Counted from the stretch's first letter, positions 21,580 through 32,553 are shown. The stretch: 64,000 bases of DNA from Eremomyces bilateralis CBS 781.70 (GCF_010015585.1 NW_022985067.1:880210-944209), one strand, 5' to 3'. Program-made: numbers and translations. The notes: generated by a model not told the origin, from the letters alone.

Positions 21580-24500
21580 ATGGCTCGCCGAGACACTCGC
21601 TCACCATCTCCGACAGGAAGCAATTACTCTAAGCGCGTGCGCCGAGAAGATGACCGGCATCGTGATGGCAAAGATCGAAGACGGAGCCGGTCCCGGAGCG
21701 CGGATGTACGGTTTGGCCCTCATTCTTCCACCTCTTCGTATCTGACAGAACTCAAGCGGAGGCCGCGAGACCGTGACGACAGACGACGAAATCGATCGGT
21801 AGACAGACACCGTGGTGGCGATCGGTACGATGATTCTAGTTACAGGCCGGGACGACGAGATCGCTCGAGAGAACGGAGACGGTCAAGGTCACCTAGGGAC
21901 CGGCGAGATCGTGATCGCGATAGAGATCGAGGTTTTAGAAGCCGACGAGACGATGACCGCGAGCATCGTCGACGCAATTCGCGAGACCGACGAGATGATG
22001 ACCGGAGAGGCGATCGGGGGGCCAGTGCAAAGGCGGCTGAGGTGCGTAGTTTTCACGTCGGTCACAATGGGCATCTACTCACATCTCGACAGGAAGCCGC
22101 CGCTGCCACCAAGGCCGCTGAAGAAGAGAAGAAGAAGGCAGAAAAGTTAGCAAAACTCGAAGCTTGGAAGGCCAAGCAGGTAGCGGAGCGTGAACGTAAG
22201 CAGAAAGAATCCGCTGCACTTGGAACCAGAAATCTACTCAATGAGATGGATCGAAAGGCCGCCGGATCTCCCTCAGTCGGGTCACCTAGCTCTCCAGCTC
22301 CTACAAGCGGTCCCGATTCACCAGCTCCTTATACGGGGAAGTTCGACCCGAAAGCCATCGCTAAACGAGCACTTGGAGGGCATGCGAGCAGTTCTTCGGC
22401 TCTAGGAATTGATGTCCCGGTTCCGGTAAAGCCAGGATCAACGACATCAATCTCTACCGCAGGTGCTACAAAGGGAGTTCCAGCGAAAGTCGGCATGGGA
22501 CCCCGTAAGTCTTCTTCCACCAAAGGGTCCGAACCCCCTCCGCTAACCAAACAACTAGCTCAAGGAGGCTCTCTCAAACCGCTCAAAGCAAGTGGTAATG
22601 TCAACCGATTCGGTCTTGGGGCGAAAGCAGACAAATCCGAGAAAAAAGGGACTCTCAATTTCGGCGACGAGGAATCGACGAAGCGGAAGCTAGAAAAGCT
22701 TCCAACCCTTCCAACCCCCGATTCTACTGAAACCAGTGCTGCTGAAGGCAACCCGGCAGAGGCGGATGACGACGAAGGGGAAGATTTTGCCGATGCTGGC
22801 ACGGAAGAGGAGGCCGCAGCCGCAGCTCGTGCAGCCGCAGAGAAGAGAGAAGAGCGCTTGCAAACCGAGAATACTGAAGTCGCTCCAGGGACTGAAAATG
22901 ATGTAGATATGCAAGATGCTACTGGCGCCGATGTACAGGACGAGATGCAAGTCGATGAGGATGTCGACCCTCTGGATGCATTCATGGCTGATCTAGGCGA
23001 TGAAAAACCGAACGCTGCCAAGAAACCGGCAAAAAGAAATGCGTTACAAGAACCTCAGGCAATCTTCGGGGGCGACGACGATGGCATGGATGCAGTCGAA
23101 GCGGATGAAGATATTTTAATCGCGGCTGCAAGCAAGAAGAAAAAGAAGGAGATCCCCACCGTCGATCATGCGAAGGTGGACTATGAACCATTCCGAAAGG
23201 ATTTCTATGTGGAGCTGCCAGAGCTACGTGATTTGACGGAGGAAGAAGCTGCCGACCTTCGGCTCGAGCTGGATGGCATCAAAGTTCGCGGCGTTGATGT
23301 TCCAAGGCCGGTTAGGACATGGACGCAGTGCGGGCTCGGAGTACAGACTTTAGATGTGGTCGACAAGCTAGGCTACGATGCACCAACCGCCATTCAATCG
23401 CAGGCAATCCCAGCGATCATGGCGGGCCGAGACGTTATTGGTGTCGCCAAGACGGGCTCCGGGAAGACCATCGCTTTCTTGATGCCAATGTTCCGGCACA
23501 TCAAGGACCAGCGACCGTTGTCTTCGATGGAGGGTCCGGTCGGACTCATCATGACCCCCACTCGAGAACTCGCGACGCAGATCCACCGCGAATGCAAGCC
23601 ATTCCTCAAAGCCCTTGGTCTCCGCGCCGTTTGTGCGTACGGCGGCGCTCCGATCAAGGACCAAATCGCGGAGCTGAAGCGAGGTGCCGAGATTGTGGTT
23701 TGCACTCCTGGCCGTATGATCGATCTGCTTGGCGCCAACTCCGGACGGGTTACGAATCTGAGGAGAGTTACATACGTGGTGCTGGACGAAGCGGACCGAA
23801 TGTTCGACATGGGATTCGAGCCACAGGTCATGAAGATCATGGCGAATATTCGACCCCAAAAACAAACCGTGCTCTTCTCCGCCACGTTCCCTCGGAACAT
23901 GGAAGCACTCGCACGAAAGACCCTGAATAAGCCGGTCGAGATCATCGTTGGAGGAAAGAGTGTCGTCGCCCCGGAAATCACGCAGGTGGTCGAAGTCCGT
24001 GAGGAGAAGTCGAAATTCTTGCGACTATTAGAGCTTCTGGGACAACTGTATGACACGGACGAGGAGGCACGCACTCTCGTCTTCGTGGACCGTCAGGAAT
24101 CGGCCGATGGACTCCTGAACGACCTGATGCGCAAAGGATACCCTTGTCACTCTATCCACGGTGCGAAAGCACAAGAGGATCGGGATTCCAACATCCAAGA
24201 TTTCAAGGCTGGCGCCGTCCCCATCCTCATCGCCACCTCGGTCGCGGCCAGAGGGTTGGATGTAAAGCAGCTGAAGCTGGTTGTGAACTACGACTGCCCA
24301 AACCATCTGGAAGACTACGTACACCGAGCCGGCCGGACTGGGAGAGCAGGCAATACGGGTACCGCCGTCACGTTCGTCACCCCCGAGCAGGAGCGCTACT
24401 CGGTCGACATCGCCAAGGCCTTGAAACAATCCGGCCAACCGATCCCCGAAGACCTGGGGAAGATGGTGAACGACTTTATCGACAAAGTCAAATCTGGGAA

Positions 24501-25215
24501 AGAAAAGGCTAGCGCGTCTGGCTTCGGCGGCAAAGGTCTCGAGAAACTGGACCTGGAGCGCGAATCGGCTCGCAACCGCGAACGGAAAGCCTACCGCACC
24601 GGCGACGAGCCCGAAGAGGAAGAGAAGGACGAGGGCAAAGAAGAAGAGTTGTTCAAGAAAGCCATCGCGAAAGCTGCGCCTACCGCTACCGCCACGTCCG
24701 CTGCTCCCGCCCACGACGCCGACGCCGGCAAGTCCCTCCCGTTCGAGGAAAAAATCGTCGTCCACAAGACCGAAGTCCCCTCCACCACCGGCTCCACCGC
24801 CCTCGACCGCGTCCAACAAGCCGTCCAAAGCATCAGCAGCCGCCTCACACGCCAAGGCACCGGCTCCGGGCAACCCATCGACAACAAAGGCCCGGATGCC
24901 GGCGCGTTCCACGCCCGCCTGGAGATCAACGACTTCCCGCAGAAGGCGCGGTGGGCGGTCACGAACCGGACGAACGTGGCGAAGATACTGGAGGCGACAG
25001 GGACGAGCATCACGACGAAAGGGAATTACTACGGGGCGGGCAAGGAACCGGCCGCCGGGGAGCATGCGAAGTTGTATATTTTGGTGGAGGGGGATACGGA
25101 GGTGGTGGTGACGACGGCGATGAGGGAGCTGTGGCGGTTGCTGAGGGAGGGGACGATGGCGGCGGCGGATTCGGAGTCGAGGGCGCCGGCGAGTGGGAGG
25201 TACAACGTGGTCTAG
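21580..25215 (+). CDS. PRP5: Pre-mRNA-processing DEAD-box RNA helicase Prp5
   Basis: A single exon encodes 1211 residues. Prp5 uses ATP to remodel U2 snRNP so that it can pair with the branch site during early spliceosome assembly. Residues 1 to about 150 are an Arg/Ser/Asp-rich tract typical of splicing factors. A Lys/Glu helix and acidic linkers follow, including an acidic run before the core ([13 protein letters not shown]), which in Prp5 proteins carries the DPLDxF/DPLDAFM motif that touches U2. The helicase core has the Q motif with [10 protein letters not shown], motif I AKTGSGKT (about 623), [21 protein letters not shown] (about 735), SATFPR (about 767), [10 protein letters not shown] and [10 protein letters not shown] (about 915). 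A C-terminal domain with a conserved [14 protein letters not shown] segment follows. Length and order match fungal Prp5. Confidence 0.96.
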   Translation: MARRDTRSPSPTGSNYSKRVRREDDRHRDGKDRRRSRSRSADVRFGPHSSTSSYLTELKRRPRDRDDRRRNRSVDRHRGGDRYDDSSYRPGRRDRSRERRRSRSPRDRRDRDRDRDRGFRSRRDDDREHRRRNSRDRRDDDRRGDRGASAKAAEVRSFHVGHNGHLLTSRQEAAAATKAAEEEKKKAEKLAKLEAWKAKQVAERERKQKESAALGTRNLLNEMDRKAAGSPSVGSPSSPAPTSGPDSPAPYTGKFDPKAIAKRALGGHASSSSALGIDVPVPVKPGSTTSISTAGATKGVPAKVGMGPRKSSSTKGSEPPPLTKQLAQGGSLKPLKASGNVNRFGLGAKADKSEKKGTLNFGDEESTKRKLEKLPTLPTPDSTETSAAEGNPAEADDDEGEDFADAGTEEEAAAAARAAAEKREERLQTENTEVAPGTENDVDMQDATGADVQDEMQVDEDVDPLDAFMADLGDEKPNAAKKPAKRNALQEPQAIFGGDDDGMDAVEADEDILIAAASKKKKKEIPTVDHAKVDYEPFRKDFYVELPELRDLTEEEAADLRLELDGIKVRGVDVPRPVRTWTQCGLGVQTLDVVDKLGYDAPTAIQSQAIPAIMAGRDVIGVAKTGSGKTIAFLMPMFRHIKDQRPLSSMEGPVGLIMTPTRELATQIHRECKPFLKALGLRAVCAYGGAPIKDQIAELKRGAEIVVCTPGRMIDLLGANSGRVTNLRRVTYVVLDEADRMFDMGFEPQVMKIMANIRPQKQTVLFSATFPRNMEALARKTLNKPVEIIVGGKSVVAPEITQVVEVREEKSKFLRLLELLGQLYDTDEEARTLVFVDRQESADGLLNDLMRKGYPCHSIHGAKAQEDRDSNIQDFKAGAVPILIATSVAARGLDVKQLKLVVNYDCPNHLEDYVHRAGRTGRAGNTGTAVTFVTPEQERYSVDIAKALKQSGQPIPEDLGKMVNDFIDKVKSGKEKASASGFGGKGLEKLDLERESARNRERKAYRTGDEPEEEEKDEGKEEELFKKAIAKAAPTATATSAAPAHDADAGKSLPFEEKIVVHKTEVPSTTGSTALDRVQQAVQSISSRLTRQGTGSGQPIDNKGPDAGAFHARLEINDFPQKARWAVTNRTNVAKILEATGTSITTKGNYYGAGKEPAAGEHAKLYILVEGDTEVVVTTAMRELWRLLREGTMAAADSESRAPASGRYNVV

Positions 25216-25528
25216 ACGATTATGAGGTCGTCCTGGCATTCGATGCTGATTCCGGAATTCAGCTGGGGTTTGGACATATGAAAAACGGGCGCGGATGGCT
25301 GGTAAAACGCCGTTATAATATTTATACCTATACGCAGCGATGAATGCAGTCCGTCATTGTACAAGTACACTATCCACGTCAAACTGTGATGCTGTAAGAC
25401 TTATATTCACTACATATCCCTTGATGTCATCAATACCTTGACACAATCACCCTGGATTCCGCAAAGCCTCGACATACTTGAATGATCTAACATATCGCCT
25501 CGCAAAGTCTCCCCCAACCGCCTCCTCC
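25216..25528. other. Convergent gap between PRP5 and EMC5
   Basis: 313 bases between two stops, AT-rich in the middle (TATAATATTTATACC), fitting 3' untranslated regions and poly(A) signals of both genes. Nothing else seen. Confidence 0.5.
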
Positions 25529-26062
25529 CTAAGTCTGCACCTCCGGCCCCGCCTGCCTCACCCAATCCGCAAACTCCATCCGCTTCGCCTATGAAACCGT
25601 CAGTCATCATCCCTCTCCAGCCCGCCAGTCACACCCTACTCACCCTAATATCCAAAAAACCCCTCCTCTCCTCCAAAAACCGAAACGGATGCGCCACCAT
25701 CTCCCCCTTCGGCGCCCTTATCGCCTTCCGCCCCTCGGGCCGGCTTTGATCCTTCTCAATCTGCTCCGCCCACGCGCGCCAACGGATCGGGCGCAGCGGC
25801 GCGCTGTGCAGGATGATGCCGGTGCAGAGGAGGAAGAGGGAGAGGAGGAGCTCGAGGGTGATGTCGAGGGGGAGGGTTAGGGTGGAGGTGGAGGTTGCAA
25901 AGGGGGAGGAGGCGGGGTGGGGAGGTGTGGTGCTGGAGTGTTCCCAGGCGGAGTAGACGCTGGGAGGGGGTTAGTATTGGGGGGTGGATGGGGAGGGGAG
26001 ACGTACGAGTGGGAGAGGAGGAGGAGGCCGGCGGCGTTGAGGGTGGTGGATGTGAGGGTCAT
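25529..26062 (-). CDS. EMC5: ER membrane protein complex subunit 5 (MMgT family)
   Basis: Three exons, 26062-26007, 25959-25644 and 25588-25529, encode 143 residues in phase. The EMC inserts tail-anchored and multi-pass proteins into the ER membrane; Emc5 forms part of its membrane cavity. The start MTLTSTTLNAAGLLLLSHS is the first transmembrane helix and runs into VYSAWEHS, as in MMgT proteins. A luminal or loop region precedes LPLDITLELLLSLFLLCTG, the second helix. The tail carries APLRPIRWRAWAEQIE, RFLEERRGFLDIRAKR and EFADWV, all strongly family-like. The gene is split and GC-rich so no single frame covers it. It converges on PRP5. Confidence 0.92.
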
Positions 26063-26654
26063 GGTTGCGCGGAGGAATGGATGGAATAAGAGGTGGTGGA
26101 GGATCGAAACACGAGTGCACGAGTGCTTGTAATCGGCGGCCTTGGAGAGATTAGATAGGATGGCTGATGTAGGGTGCGTTGGTTGGAGGAGAGCAATTAG
26201 ATATGCACAGCAAATGTCTGGTTTGTTGCAACTGAAGTCTCGCAGCTTGGGAATGAGATGGAGTTACGCGAGTCAGGGATCTTTAGCTGCTGGAAAGCGC
26301 TGAATCGTCACACCAGACAGGGCTCTCAATTTTCATGCAATGCACCTCGTTCAGAATACTGATCTCCGTTGCCAGTTTGAGAAAATTGAGCAAGAGGTGG
26401 ATAGATATTGGATAGAGAGGATGCAATGGAGGCTACGGAATGGTCCTAGCAGTCTAATCGAATGGCATCACAGCAAATCGGTCTACAATATGATCACTTT
26501 GCATGGGGCGATGATGTTGATCTTCAGCATGGCGGGCATACACATGTGTCGTTTCCATGGCTATCTATATAGATAATTCCAATGGTTCTTTGGCATCATT
26601 AACCGTCCATCATTTCCGTACCCTGAGTCATGACCTTGCGTCACCTAAACGCGC
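26063..26654. other. Upstream region of EMC5 and 3' region of EFB1
   Basis: 592 bases between the EMC5 start and the EFB1 stop; both genes read leftward, so this must hold the EMC5 promoter and the EFB1 3' end. No repeats or RNA genes recognised. Confidence 0.45.
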
Positions 26655-27708
26655 TTAAAGTTTCTGCATAGCAAGCTATAAAATCGTTAGTATCGTGGCA
26701 GGAAGACCGGAGTGATGCAAAACATACAATGTCAGTGGACTGAATGTAGTCCTCGAACTCCTCCAGTTCCGCCTGGAGGTCATCCAGCGAAACCTTTTCG
26801 TCCTCAATGACGAGGTTGACTTGTAGCTTCTTGATGCCGTAGCCGATGGCCACCAACTTCGAAGCACCCCAGACAAGGCCATCCTTGTCGACCGAACGGA
26901 CACTGGCCTCGAGCTCCTTCATGTCTGTCTCATCATCTGTCGTTTGTTAATACACGCGCACAATGGGCGGTTTTAGTGGACATACCCCAAGGTTTCACTT
27001 CCATCGTGACGATGGATTTGGCAGCCGGCTTTGTCTTGCCCTCCTTCTTCTTCTTGTACTCAGCCAACCGCTCCGCCTTGATCCGCTCCGCCTCCGCATC
27101 CTCTTCCTCGTCACTGCTGCCGAAGAGGTCGACATCATCGTCGTCCTCCGCCGTCTCGGGAGCCTTGGCGGGATTCACGGTCAGTTCGCTGGCGTCAGGG
27201 CCATAGGCAGTGTATGCCGCTGACGAATCGCCCGGGAGCGAGGCGAACTCCGGCTGGAAGCTGGCGATGTGCTTGTACCATCGGTACGCGTGCGGGTAGT
27301 TCTCGACCGCGGGCTCCGACTTGATGGCCTCGAAGACCTTCACGTCAGCCTGTGATGGGCCGTAGCTGACAGTATCTGGTCAGCATTCGTCTTCCATGCA
27401 AACATCGAGAAGACTTCAAAGAATAGCAAAAATCAGAGGTGCGCAAAGCGCATGGTAGTAATCGTTTATCGGGGTCTTAAGCCGCATCATCAACACGGAC
27501 CAAAATTTATCATCATAAAAGCATGGTAGGCCAGAGCCTAAGAAGTAATAAAAGAACTGTGTTGACTCACCCGACGATGTAGCTTCGGGTCTTTGTCCAA
27601 CCATTGAGCACTGATGAAAATGTCAGTTTCGAGTCACACTAACGTGTAGGCGAGTAGAGGAAACTTACTGGTCAAGCCAGCTTCTGATACGAGATCGGTA
27701 AAACCCAT
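26655..27708 (-). CDS. EFB1: Translation elongation factor 1-beta (guanine nucleotide exchange factor)
   Basis: Five exons fit: 27708-27669, 27610-27571, 27365-26986, 26936-26728 and 26675-26655, giving 229 residues. EF1-beta recharges eEF1A with GTP during translation. The N-terminal GST-like part reads [32 protein letters not shown] and [12 protein letters not shown] linker contains the acidic [21 protein letters not shown], here shortened to [15 protein letters not shown], which precedes the basic hinge (EYKKKKEGK). The exchange domain has [16 protein letters not shown] and [17 protein letters not shown], and ends LAMQKL. Exon phases all agree. Most introns are about 50 nt but the second is 205 nt and contains a snoRNA. 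An abundant product is expected, and the upstream pyrimidine tract supports that. Confidence 0.96.
27429..27520 (-). ncRNA. snR18: Box C/D snoRNA U18/snR18 inside EFB1 intron 2
   Basis: The 205-nt intron 27570-27366 holds, on the coding strand, a C box ATGATGA (27516-27510), then the guide TTGGTCCGTGTT (27503-27492), then a degenerate D'/C' pair (TTGATGATG), and a D box CTGA (27436-27433). The guide is complementary over 12 nt to the universal 25S/28S rRNA sequence AACACGGACCAA, and the same element occurs in human U18. In Saccharomyces, snR18 lies in the intron of EFB1 and directs 2'-O-methylation of 25S A649 and C650, so host gene and guide both agree. About 67 nt separate the D box from the 3' splice site, a normal spacing for debranching release. 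No clear terminal stem is visible, so exact ends are approximate. Confidence 0.88.
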
Positions 27709-27739
27709 TGTGAAGGTATTGATGTGATATATGGGAGAA

Positions 27740-27800
27740 GTGGGATGGAGAGGAGGATGGAGGAGATGGAGGAGGATGGAGGAGAATGGAGAATTAGTGA
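27740..27800 (-). promoter_or_regulatory. Pyrimidine-rich tract upstream of EFB1
   Basis: On the EFB1 strand this is an almost unbroken run of CTCC and ATCC units (CTCCTCCATCCTCCTC pattern) 32-92 bases before the ATG. Such CT tracts mark transcription starts of highly expressed genes in filamentous fungi. Basis: pattern plus established knowledge. Confidence 0.6.
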
Positions 27801-28182
27801 GTGAAGTATTGATGTGAAGTGGTTAACCTCAGATAGAATATTTTTAAAGGGCGAGACGCCACGTGCGGCGAATTTGAGATTGCATCCCTTCGTGGACCCA
27901 GGACCCTCACTTTGCTTGAGGAGTGAGGTGAGGCAGGAACCAGGCATCAAGGCACCAACCCCCTCTCTCCAGGCCCCCCAGACCGCGTCAAATAGACCGA
28001 AGAGTATCATGCAATCAATCGCGCAATCAGAAGATCAATCGAGTCTCCTGGTAGGTATAACATCTGGATCCCTACATTTCCAACACTGATAGGTTTGTAT
28101 CATCCTGTTAGCAGGACAAAAATCGACGAAGGTATTTCACAACATAACCTCTTTGTCGGCAAGCAAGCCTCCAATCTCCACA
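27801..28182. promoter_or_regulatory. Remaining divergent region between EFB1 and the MDR gene
   Basis: 382 bases holding the upstream promoter of EFB1 and the promoter of the MDR gene. It includes a GGCACCAA word near 27950. No RNA gene or repeat identified. Confidence 0.4.
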
Positions 28183-29181
28183 ATGAAAGCATGGCAGTAC
28201 TCCAGCGCCGCTGGCGGCCTCGAGAAGAATCTCACGCTGGGTGACTTCCCCACCCCCAAACCAGAGTCCCTAAAGAACGATCAAGTCCTCGTCAAAGTTC
28301 TCTCCGTCGGGCTGAACCCCGCCGACTACAAGGTCCCCGAGATGGCCGGCGCGTTTAGAAACATCGTGGGAAAGCCCACCGTTCCCAGCACTGATTTCGC
28401 GGGCCGGGTCGCCGCGACGCATCCGACGAACGACGCGTTGAAGGAAGGTCAGCTGGTGTTTGGGAGGGTGGATCCGATGGCCTTTTCGGGCACGTTGGGC
28501 GAATACACGGTCGCCAAGTTGAACAGCCTTGCGACGATTCCCGAGGGCGTGGATGTTGACCAGGCGAGCGGGATAGGTACTGCGGCTGTGACGAGCTATG
28601 AGGCCATTGCGCCGTTCGTCAAGAAAGGGCAAAAGGTGTTTATCAACGGTGGCAGCGGCGGTACCGGAACATATGCCATCCAAATCTCCAAAGCCCTGGG
28701 ATTGGAAGTCGTCACGACCTGCTCGGCGGCCAACATCGACCTCGTGAAAGAGCTGGGCGCTGACGAAGTCTTGGACTACAAGGCAGTGGACATCTATGAA
28801 GAGCTGGGTAAGCGCGGTCAAGTCTTCGACCATGTGGTTGACAACATTGGCGACCCCAAGCTGTATCACTGTGGCGACAGGTATATGAAGCCAGCTGCGC
28901 GGTTCATTCAAGTTGGGGTTCCCCCTAATCCGGTACTCAGTATTGCCAGTAATACGCTGCTGCCGAGTTTCCTTGGAGGAGGAAAACGACCGTTCAAGTT
29001 CTATAGCATTGGCCCTTCTATCAAGGCCAGTTTGGAGCTGCTTGGGAAGTGGATGGGAGAGGGGAATCTCAAATCGGTGATTGAGCAGACCTACGAGTTG
29101 GAAGAAGCAGCGGAGGCTTTTGTGAAGGTGAGGTCAGGACGGACGAAGGGAAAGGTCGTGGTTCATGTTGCTAAGGAATAG
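28183..29181 (+). CDS. MDR-superfamily NAD(P)H oxidoreductase (quinone oxidoreductase-like)
   Basis: A single exon encodes 332 residues. The start is ATG 28183 (MKAWQYSSAAGG); the open frame reaches a little further upstream without an ATG. The N-terminal GroES-like half shows VLVKVLSVGLNPADYKV, VPSTDFAGRVA and GTLGEYTVA. The cofactor half has INGGSGGTGTYAIQISKALG, a glycine-rich NADP-binding turn, then LGADEVLDYK. The ending LEEAAEAFVKVRSGRTKGKVVV is typical of MDR proteins. It lacks the catalytic zinc Cys/His set of classic alcohol dehydrogenases, so it belongs with the zinc-free quinone reductase and RTN4IP1/Yim1 relatives. It probably reduces a quinone or enone; the substrate is unknown. 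It shares its upstream region with EFB1. Confidence 0.88.
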   Translation: MKAWQYSSAAGGLEKNLTLGDFPTPKPESLKNDQVLVKVLSVGLNPADYKVPEMAGAFRNIVGKPTVPSTDFAGRVAATHPTNDALKEGQLVFGRVDPMAFSGTLGEYTVAKLNSLATIPEGVDVDQASGIGTAAVTSYEAIAPFVKKGQKVFINGGSGGTGTYAIQISKALGLEVVTTCSAANIDLVKELGADEVLDYKAVDIYEELGKRGQVFDHVVDNIGDPKLYHCGDRYMKPAARFIQVGVPPNPVLSIASNTLLPSFLGGGKRPFKFYSIGPSIKASLELLGKWMGEGNLKSVIEQTYELEEAAEAFVKVRSGRTKGKVVVHVAKE

Positions 29182-29272
29182 TTCCATTATGACCTCGGAA
29201 CTCCCTCTAAATCTAATACGGTTGCCTCTCTAATAGTAAGCGGAATGAAATTTGAGCTAGAGCGGAGGGAGC

Positions 29273-29737
29273 CTCCGGGGTGGATAAAATTGAATCGCGT
29301 TTCTTGGCAGTTTTCTACACATCACCACTCTCCACCGAAGACAGGCTATGTAGCACCTTGCATGCAGTCCAATTCGCTCAAAAACAGCATAATATTGAAA
29401 TTAGTATATATTCCCTAATTAGCCAATTACCATAGATCTGTTTTGATGAACTCTCCGCCGCGCTCAACGAGCATCTGGCAGCGCAGCAGCATCTCTGCGA
29501 TTCGCGCCCGAATCTCCATCGTGATCTTTTCCCACTCCTCAATCAAGATCTGTTTGAGCTCGTCCAATGACTCCCATAACCTGCATTTTATACGCTGTTT
29601 AATGAAACTCCAAATTGCCTCAATTAGGTTGAGATCGGGGGATTACGCTGGGTGCTTCAATCGATGATAGAAGATTGTACAGAGAGTTGGGGTAGATCGA
29701 ATACCAAGAAATGCGACTCAATTTTATCCCCCCGGAG
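29273..29737 (-). mobile_element. Non-autonomous Tc1/mariner-like element 1 with transposase C-terminal scrap
   Basis: This 465-bp unit begins CTCCGGGGTGGATAAAATTG and ends, read inward from the right, CTCCGGGGGGATAAAATTG, so it has imperfect terminal inverted repeats of about 37 nt. On the minus strand, 29665-29427 encodes the C-terminal end of a DDE transposase: SPDLNLIEAIWSFIKQRIK, where the Glu of LIE is the third catalytic acid, then WESLDELKQI, IEEWEKITMEI, and the ending GGEFIKTDLW before TAA. One in-frame stop breaks HPA-SPDLN, and the N-terminal two thirds of the gene are missing. It is thus an internally deleted copy that could only move with help. GGAGC flanks it on both sides. Confidence 0.82.
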
Positions 29738-29742
29738 GGAGC

Positions 29743-29978
29743 CTCCGGGGGGACGAAATTGAGTTACGTCTCTTGGCATCCCCCCAACCATCACCGCCAT
29801 CACAGGTAGGCCCAATTCGCTCAAAAACAGCATAATACCAAAAAGTATACTCTTTTCCTAACGAAGCAACTACTAGAGGTCTGTTTTGGTGAATTCTCCG
29901 CCGCGTTCTAGTTAAGATCGTGGGAACTGTGCTTAGGGGAATGCCAAGAAACGTAATTCAATTTCGTCCCCCCCGGAG
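29743..29978. mobile_element. MITE-like Tc1/mariner derivative 2, next to element 1
   Basis: A 236-bp unit with ends CTCCGGGGGGACGAAATTGA and, inward from the right, CTCCGGGGGGGACGAAATTG. Its left 150 bases are clearly related to the left part of element 1 (CAATTCGCTCAAAAACAGCA is shared, as is CTCCGCCGCG), and it then jumps straight to the right inverted repeat. It carries only the last few codons of the transposase. GGAGC lies at 29738-29742 and again at 29979-29983. It is a shorter deletion product of the same family. Confidence 0.8.
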
Positions 29979-30089
29979 GGAGCAATAAGGCACCAAGGCA
30001 CCAATATATGGCATCGTCATATCTAGAATCTCCTGATGATTTCTATGACATTCTGGACAAGGGAACTATACAAAAAGCATATGATGCCT

Positions 30090-30110
30090 CTTCTTTGCAT
30101 TTCATGAAAA
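30090..30110 (+). promoter_or_regulatory. Heat-shock-element-like site upstream of HSP78
   Basis: The sequence CTTCTTTGCATTTCATGAAA contains a head-to-head pair TTTCA-TGAAA (the nTTCn/nGAAn arrangement bound by Hsf1) with one more TTC unit a few bases upstream. It lies about 75 bases before the HSP78 ATG. Heat induction of HSP78 is established in yeast; binding here is inferred. Confidence 0.5.
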
Positions 30111-30183
30111 TGATACTCCTCCAGGGATACAGACGATTTTAACACCGCCTGCATTGTCATTCCTGACCTTAATAGCGCCCATT

Positions 30184-32553
30184 ATGCTTCCCTCAAGAGC
30201 TCGTCTGCTCCGGCGATCACTATCGTCTAGAGTAGCTAATACCTCACAAAGGCGACCTCTGTTGCCCGTTCGTCTACCGAATACCTTCCTTCCCATACTC
30301 GCCACCCCTCCAACCCAAATACCACACACCCGATCCTACGCAAGTGGCGGCGCGGCGCACCCACCTGGCGGCACGCATCGAATGAACCTCGGAGGCGAGC
30401 CCGAAAAGAAGGCACTCGAGGAATACGGCGTCGACCTGAACGCACGAGCCAAAGACGGCAAATTGGATCCGGTCATAGGGCGCGACGGGGAGATCCATCG
30501 CACCATCCAGATCCTGTCGCGGCGGACGAAGAACAACCCGGTCCTGATCGGTGCGGCAGGAACGGGGAAGACGGCGATTCTCGAAGGTCTGGCACAGCGG
30601 ATCGTACAGGGCGATGTACCGGAGAGTATCAAGAACAAGCGGGTGATTGCGTTGGATCTCGGGCAGCTGATTGCGGGGGCCAAGTTTCGTGGGGACTTCG
30701 AGGAGCGGTTGAAGAAGGTGTTGAAGGAGGTGGAGGAGGCGAAAGGGGGCGTGATCCTGTTCGTGGACGAGCTACATACCCTTCTCGGCCTTGGGAAGGC
30801 GGAGGGCAGCATCGATGCGAGCAACCTACTCAAGCCACCCCTTTCACGAGGAGAGCTGCAGTGCTGCGGCGCTACGACGTTGAACGAATATCGGCAGATC
30901 GAGAAGGATGTAGCGTTGGCAAGAAGGTTTCAGCCGATCTTGGTTGGCGAGCCTTCGGTCCAAGACACCATCTCGATATTACGAGGCATCAAGGAGCGCT
31001 ATGAAGTTCACCATGGCGTTCGCATCACCGACGGCGCGCTCGTAGCCGCTGCGACGTACAGCAATCGGTACATCACAGACCGATTCCTGCCGGACAAGGC
31101 GATCGACCTCGTCGACGAGGCCGCCAGCGCTCTCCGACTTCAGCAGGAATCTCGACCCGACGCGATTCAAGAACTCGACCGGCAGATCATGACGATTCAG
31201 ATTGAGCTGGAGTCGCTCCGCAAGGAGACCGACGTGGCGAGCCGAGAACGCCGCGAAAAGTTGGGATCCACGCTCAACGAAAAGCAGGATCAAGTCAAGG
31301 AACTCACGGAGAAGTGGGAGCAGGAGAGGGCGGAAATCGACACTATCAAGACTGCGAAGGAGAAGTTGGAGAAGGCTCGGCTCGAGCTCGAGCAAGCTCA
31401 GCGAGAGGGCAATTTTGGCAAAGCGTCGGAATTGAGATATTCTACTATCCCAGGACTTGAGCAAAGTCTGCCACAAGAAGGGACCGATGCGACACGAACG
31501 ACCGACACTCTTATCCATGACTCTGTTACTTCCGACGACATCGCTGCCGTGGTCAGTCGATCGACCGGCATTCCTATCACTAAGCTCATGTCTGGCGAAG
31601 TGGAGAAGCTGATCCACATGGAAGACAAGCTTCGCGAGTCGGTTCGCGGTCAAGACGATGCTCTTACCGCCGTCGCCAACGCTGTTCGCTTGCAGCGTGC
31701 CGGGCTCAGCGGAGAGAACCGGCCACTTGCCAGCTTCATGTTCCTAGGGCCAACCGGGGTAGGAAAGACGGAGCTGTGCAAGAAGATGGCTGAGTTCCTC
31801 TTCTCCACCGAAACGGCAGTTACCCGCTTCGACATGAGCGAATTCCAGGAGAAGCATACCGTCAGCCGCTTGATCGGCTCGCCCGCCGGTTACGTGGGCT
31901 ACGATGATGCGGGTCAGTTGACCGAAGCCGTGCGGCGAAAGCCGTACGCGGTTCTCCTATTCGATGAGTTCGAGAAGGCGCACCGCGATATCTCCGCGCT
32001 GCTCTTACAGGTCCTCGACGAGGGGTTCCTGACCGACGCGCAGGGCCACAAGATCGATTTCCGAAACACGATCATCGTGCTGACCAGCAATCTCGGCGCG
32101 GACATCATTCTCGGAGACGAGCCTTCATTGCAGCGACACCAGCTTGGAGGCAAGGAGAGCAGCGAGATCTCCGAGCCAATCCAGAAGGCAGTAATGGACG
32201 TCGTCGCGCACAACTACCCTCCCGAGTTCTTGAATCGCATCGATGAGTTCATCATCTTCCGACGGCTCTCGAAAGCTGCGCTACGGGATATCGTTGACAT
32301 CCGACTCAAAGAACTCCAGAAACGGCTAGACGACCGGAGGATCACGCTGGAGGTGGATGAAGGCGTCAAAGAGTGGCTATGCGAGCGAGGATACGACCCT
32401 CGTTTCGGCGCAAGGCCACTCAATCGGCTCATCAGCAAAGAAGTAGGAAACGGCCTTGCGGACCAGATCATCCGTGGCCAGATCAAGACGGGCGATGCGG
32501 CGAAGGTCAGCATCAAGGAGGATAAATCCGGACTCGTTGTCTCTGGTGCATAA
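30184..32553 (+). CDS. HSP78: Mitochondrial AAA+ disaggregase Hsp78 (ClpB family)
   Basis: A single exon encodes 789 residues. Hsp78 is the matrix relative of ClpB/Hsp104 that, with mitochondrial Hsp70, pulls proteins out of aggregates. The start is ATG 30184; upstream in-frame codons include no ATG. The first 60 residues ([17 protein letters not shown]) are an evident presequence. As usual for Hsp78, there is no ClpB N-domain, and the first AAA module starts at once. It has Walker A GAAGTGKT (about 123), Walker [10 protein letters not shown] and ALARRF. A coiled-coil middle domain covers about 330-450. The second module has GPTGVGKT (about 522), [12 protein letters not shown] and the sensor-2 GARPLNR. 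Two MITE-like transposons end 205 bases upstream. Confidence 0.95.
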   Translation: MLPSRARLLRRSLSSRVANTSQRRPLLPVRLPNTFLPILATPPTQIPHTRSYASGGAAHPPGGTHRMNLGGEPEKKALEEYGVDLNARAKDGKLDPVIGRDGEIHRTIQILSRRTKNNPVLIGAAGTGKTAILEGLAQRIVQGDVPESIKNKRVIALDLGQLIAGAKFRGDFEERLKKVLKEVEEAKGGVILFVDELHTLLGLGKAEGSIDASNLLKPPLSRGELQCCGATTLNEYRQIEKDVALARRFQPILVGEPSVQDTISILRGIKERYEVHHGVRITDGALVAAATYSNRYITDRFLPDKAIDLVDEAASALRLQQESRPDAIQELDRQIMTIQIELESLRKETDVASRERREKLGSTLNEKQDQVKELTEKWEQERAEIDTIKTAKEKLEKARLELEQAQREGNFGKASELRYSTIPGLEQSLPQEGTDATRTTDTLIHDSVTSDDIAAVVSRSTGIPITKLMSGEVEKLIHMEDKLRESVRGQDDALTAVANAVRLQRAGLSGENRPLASFMFLGPTGVGKTELCKKMAEFLFSTETAVTRFDMSEFQEKHTVSRLIGSPAGYVGYDDAGQLTEAVRRKPYAVLLFDEFEKAHRDISALLLQVLDEGFLTDAQGHKIDFRNTIIVLTSNLGADIILGDEPSLQRHQLGGKESSEISEPIQKAVMDVVAHNYPPEFLNRIDEFIIFRRLSKAALRDIVDIRLKELQKRLDDRRITLEVDEGVKEWLCERGYDPRFGARPLNRLISKEVGNGLADQIIRGQIKTGDAAKVSIKEDKSGLVVSGA

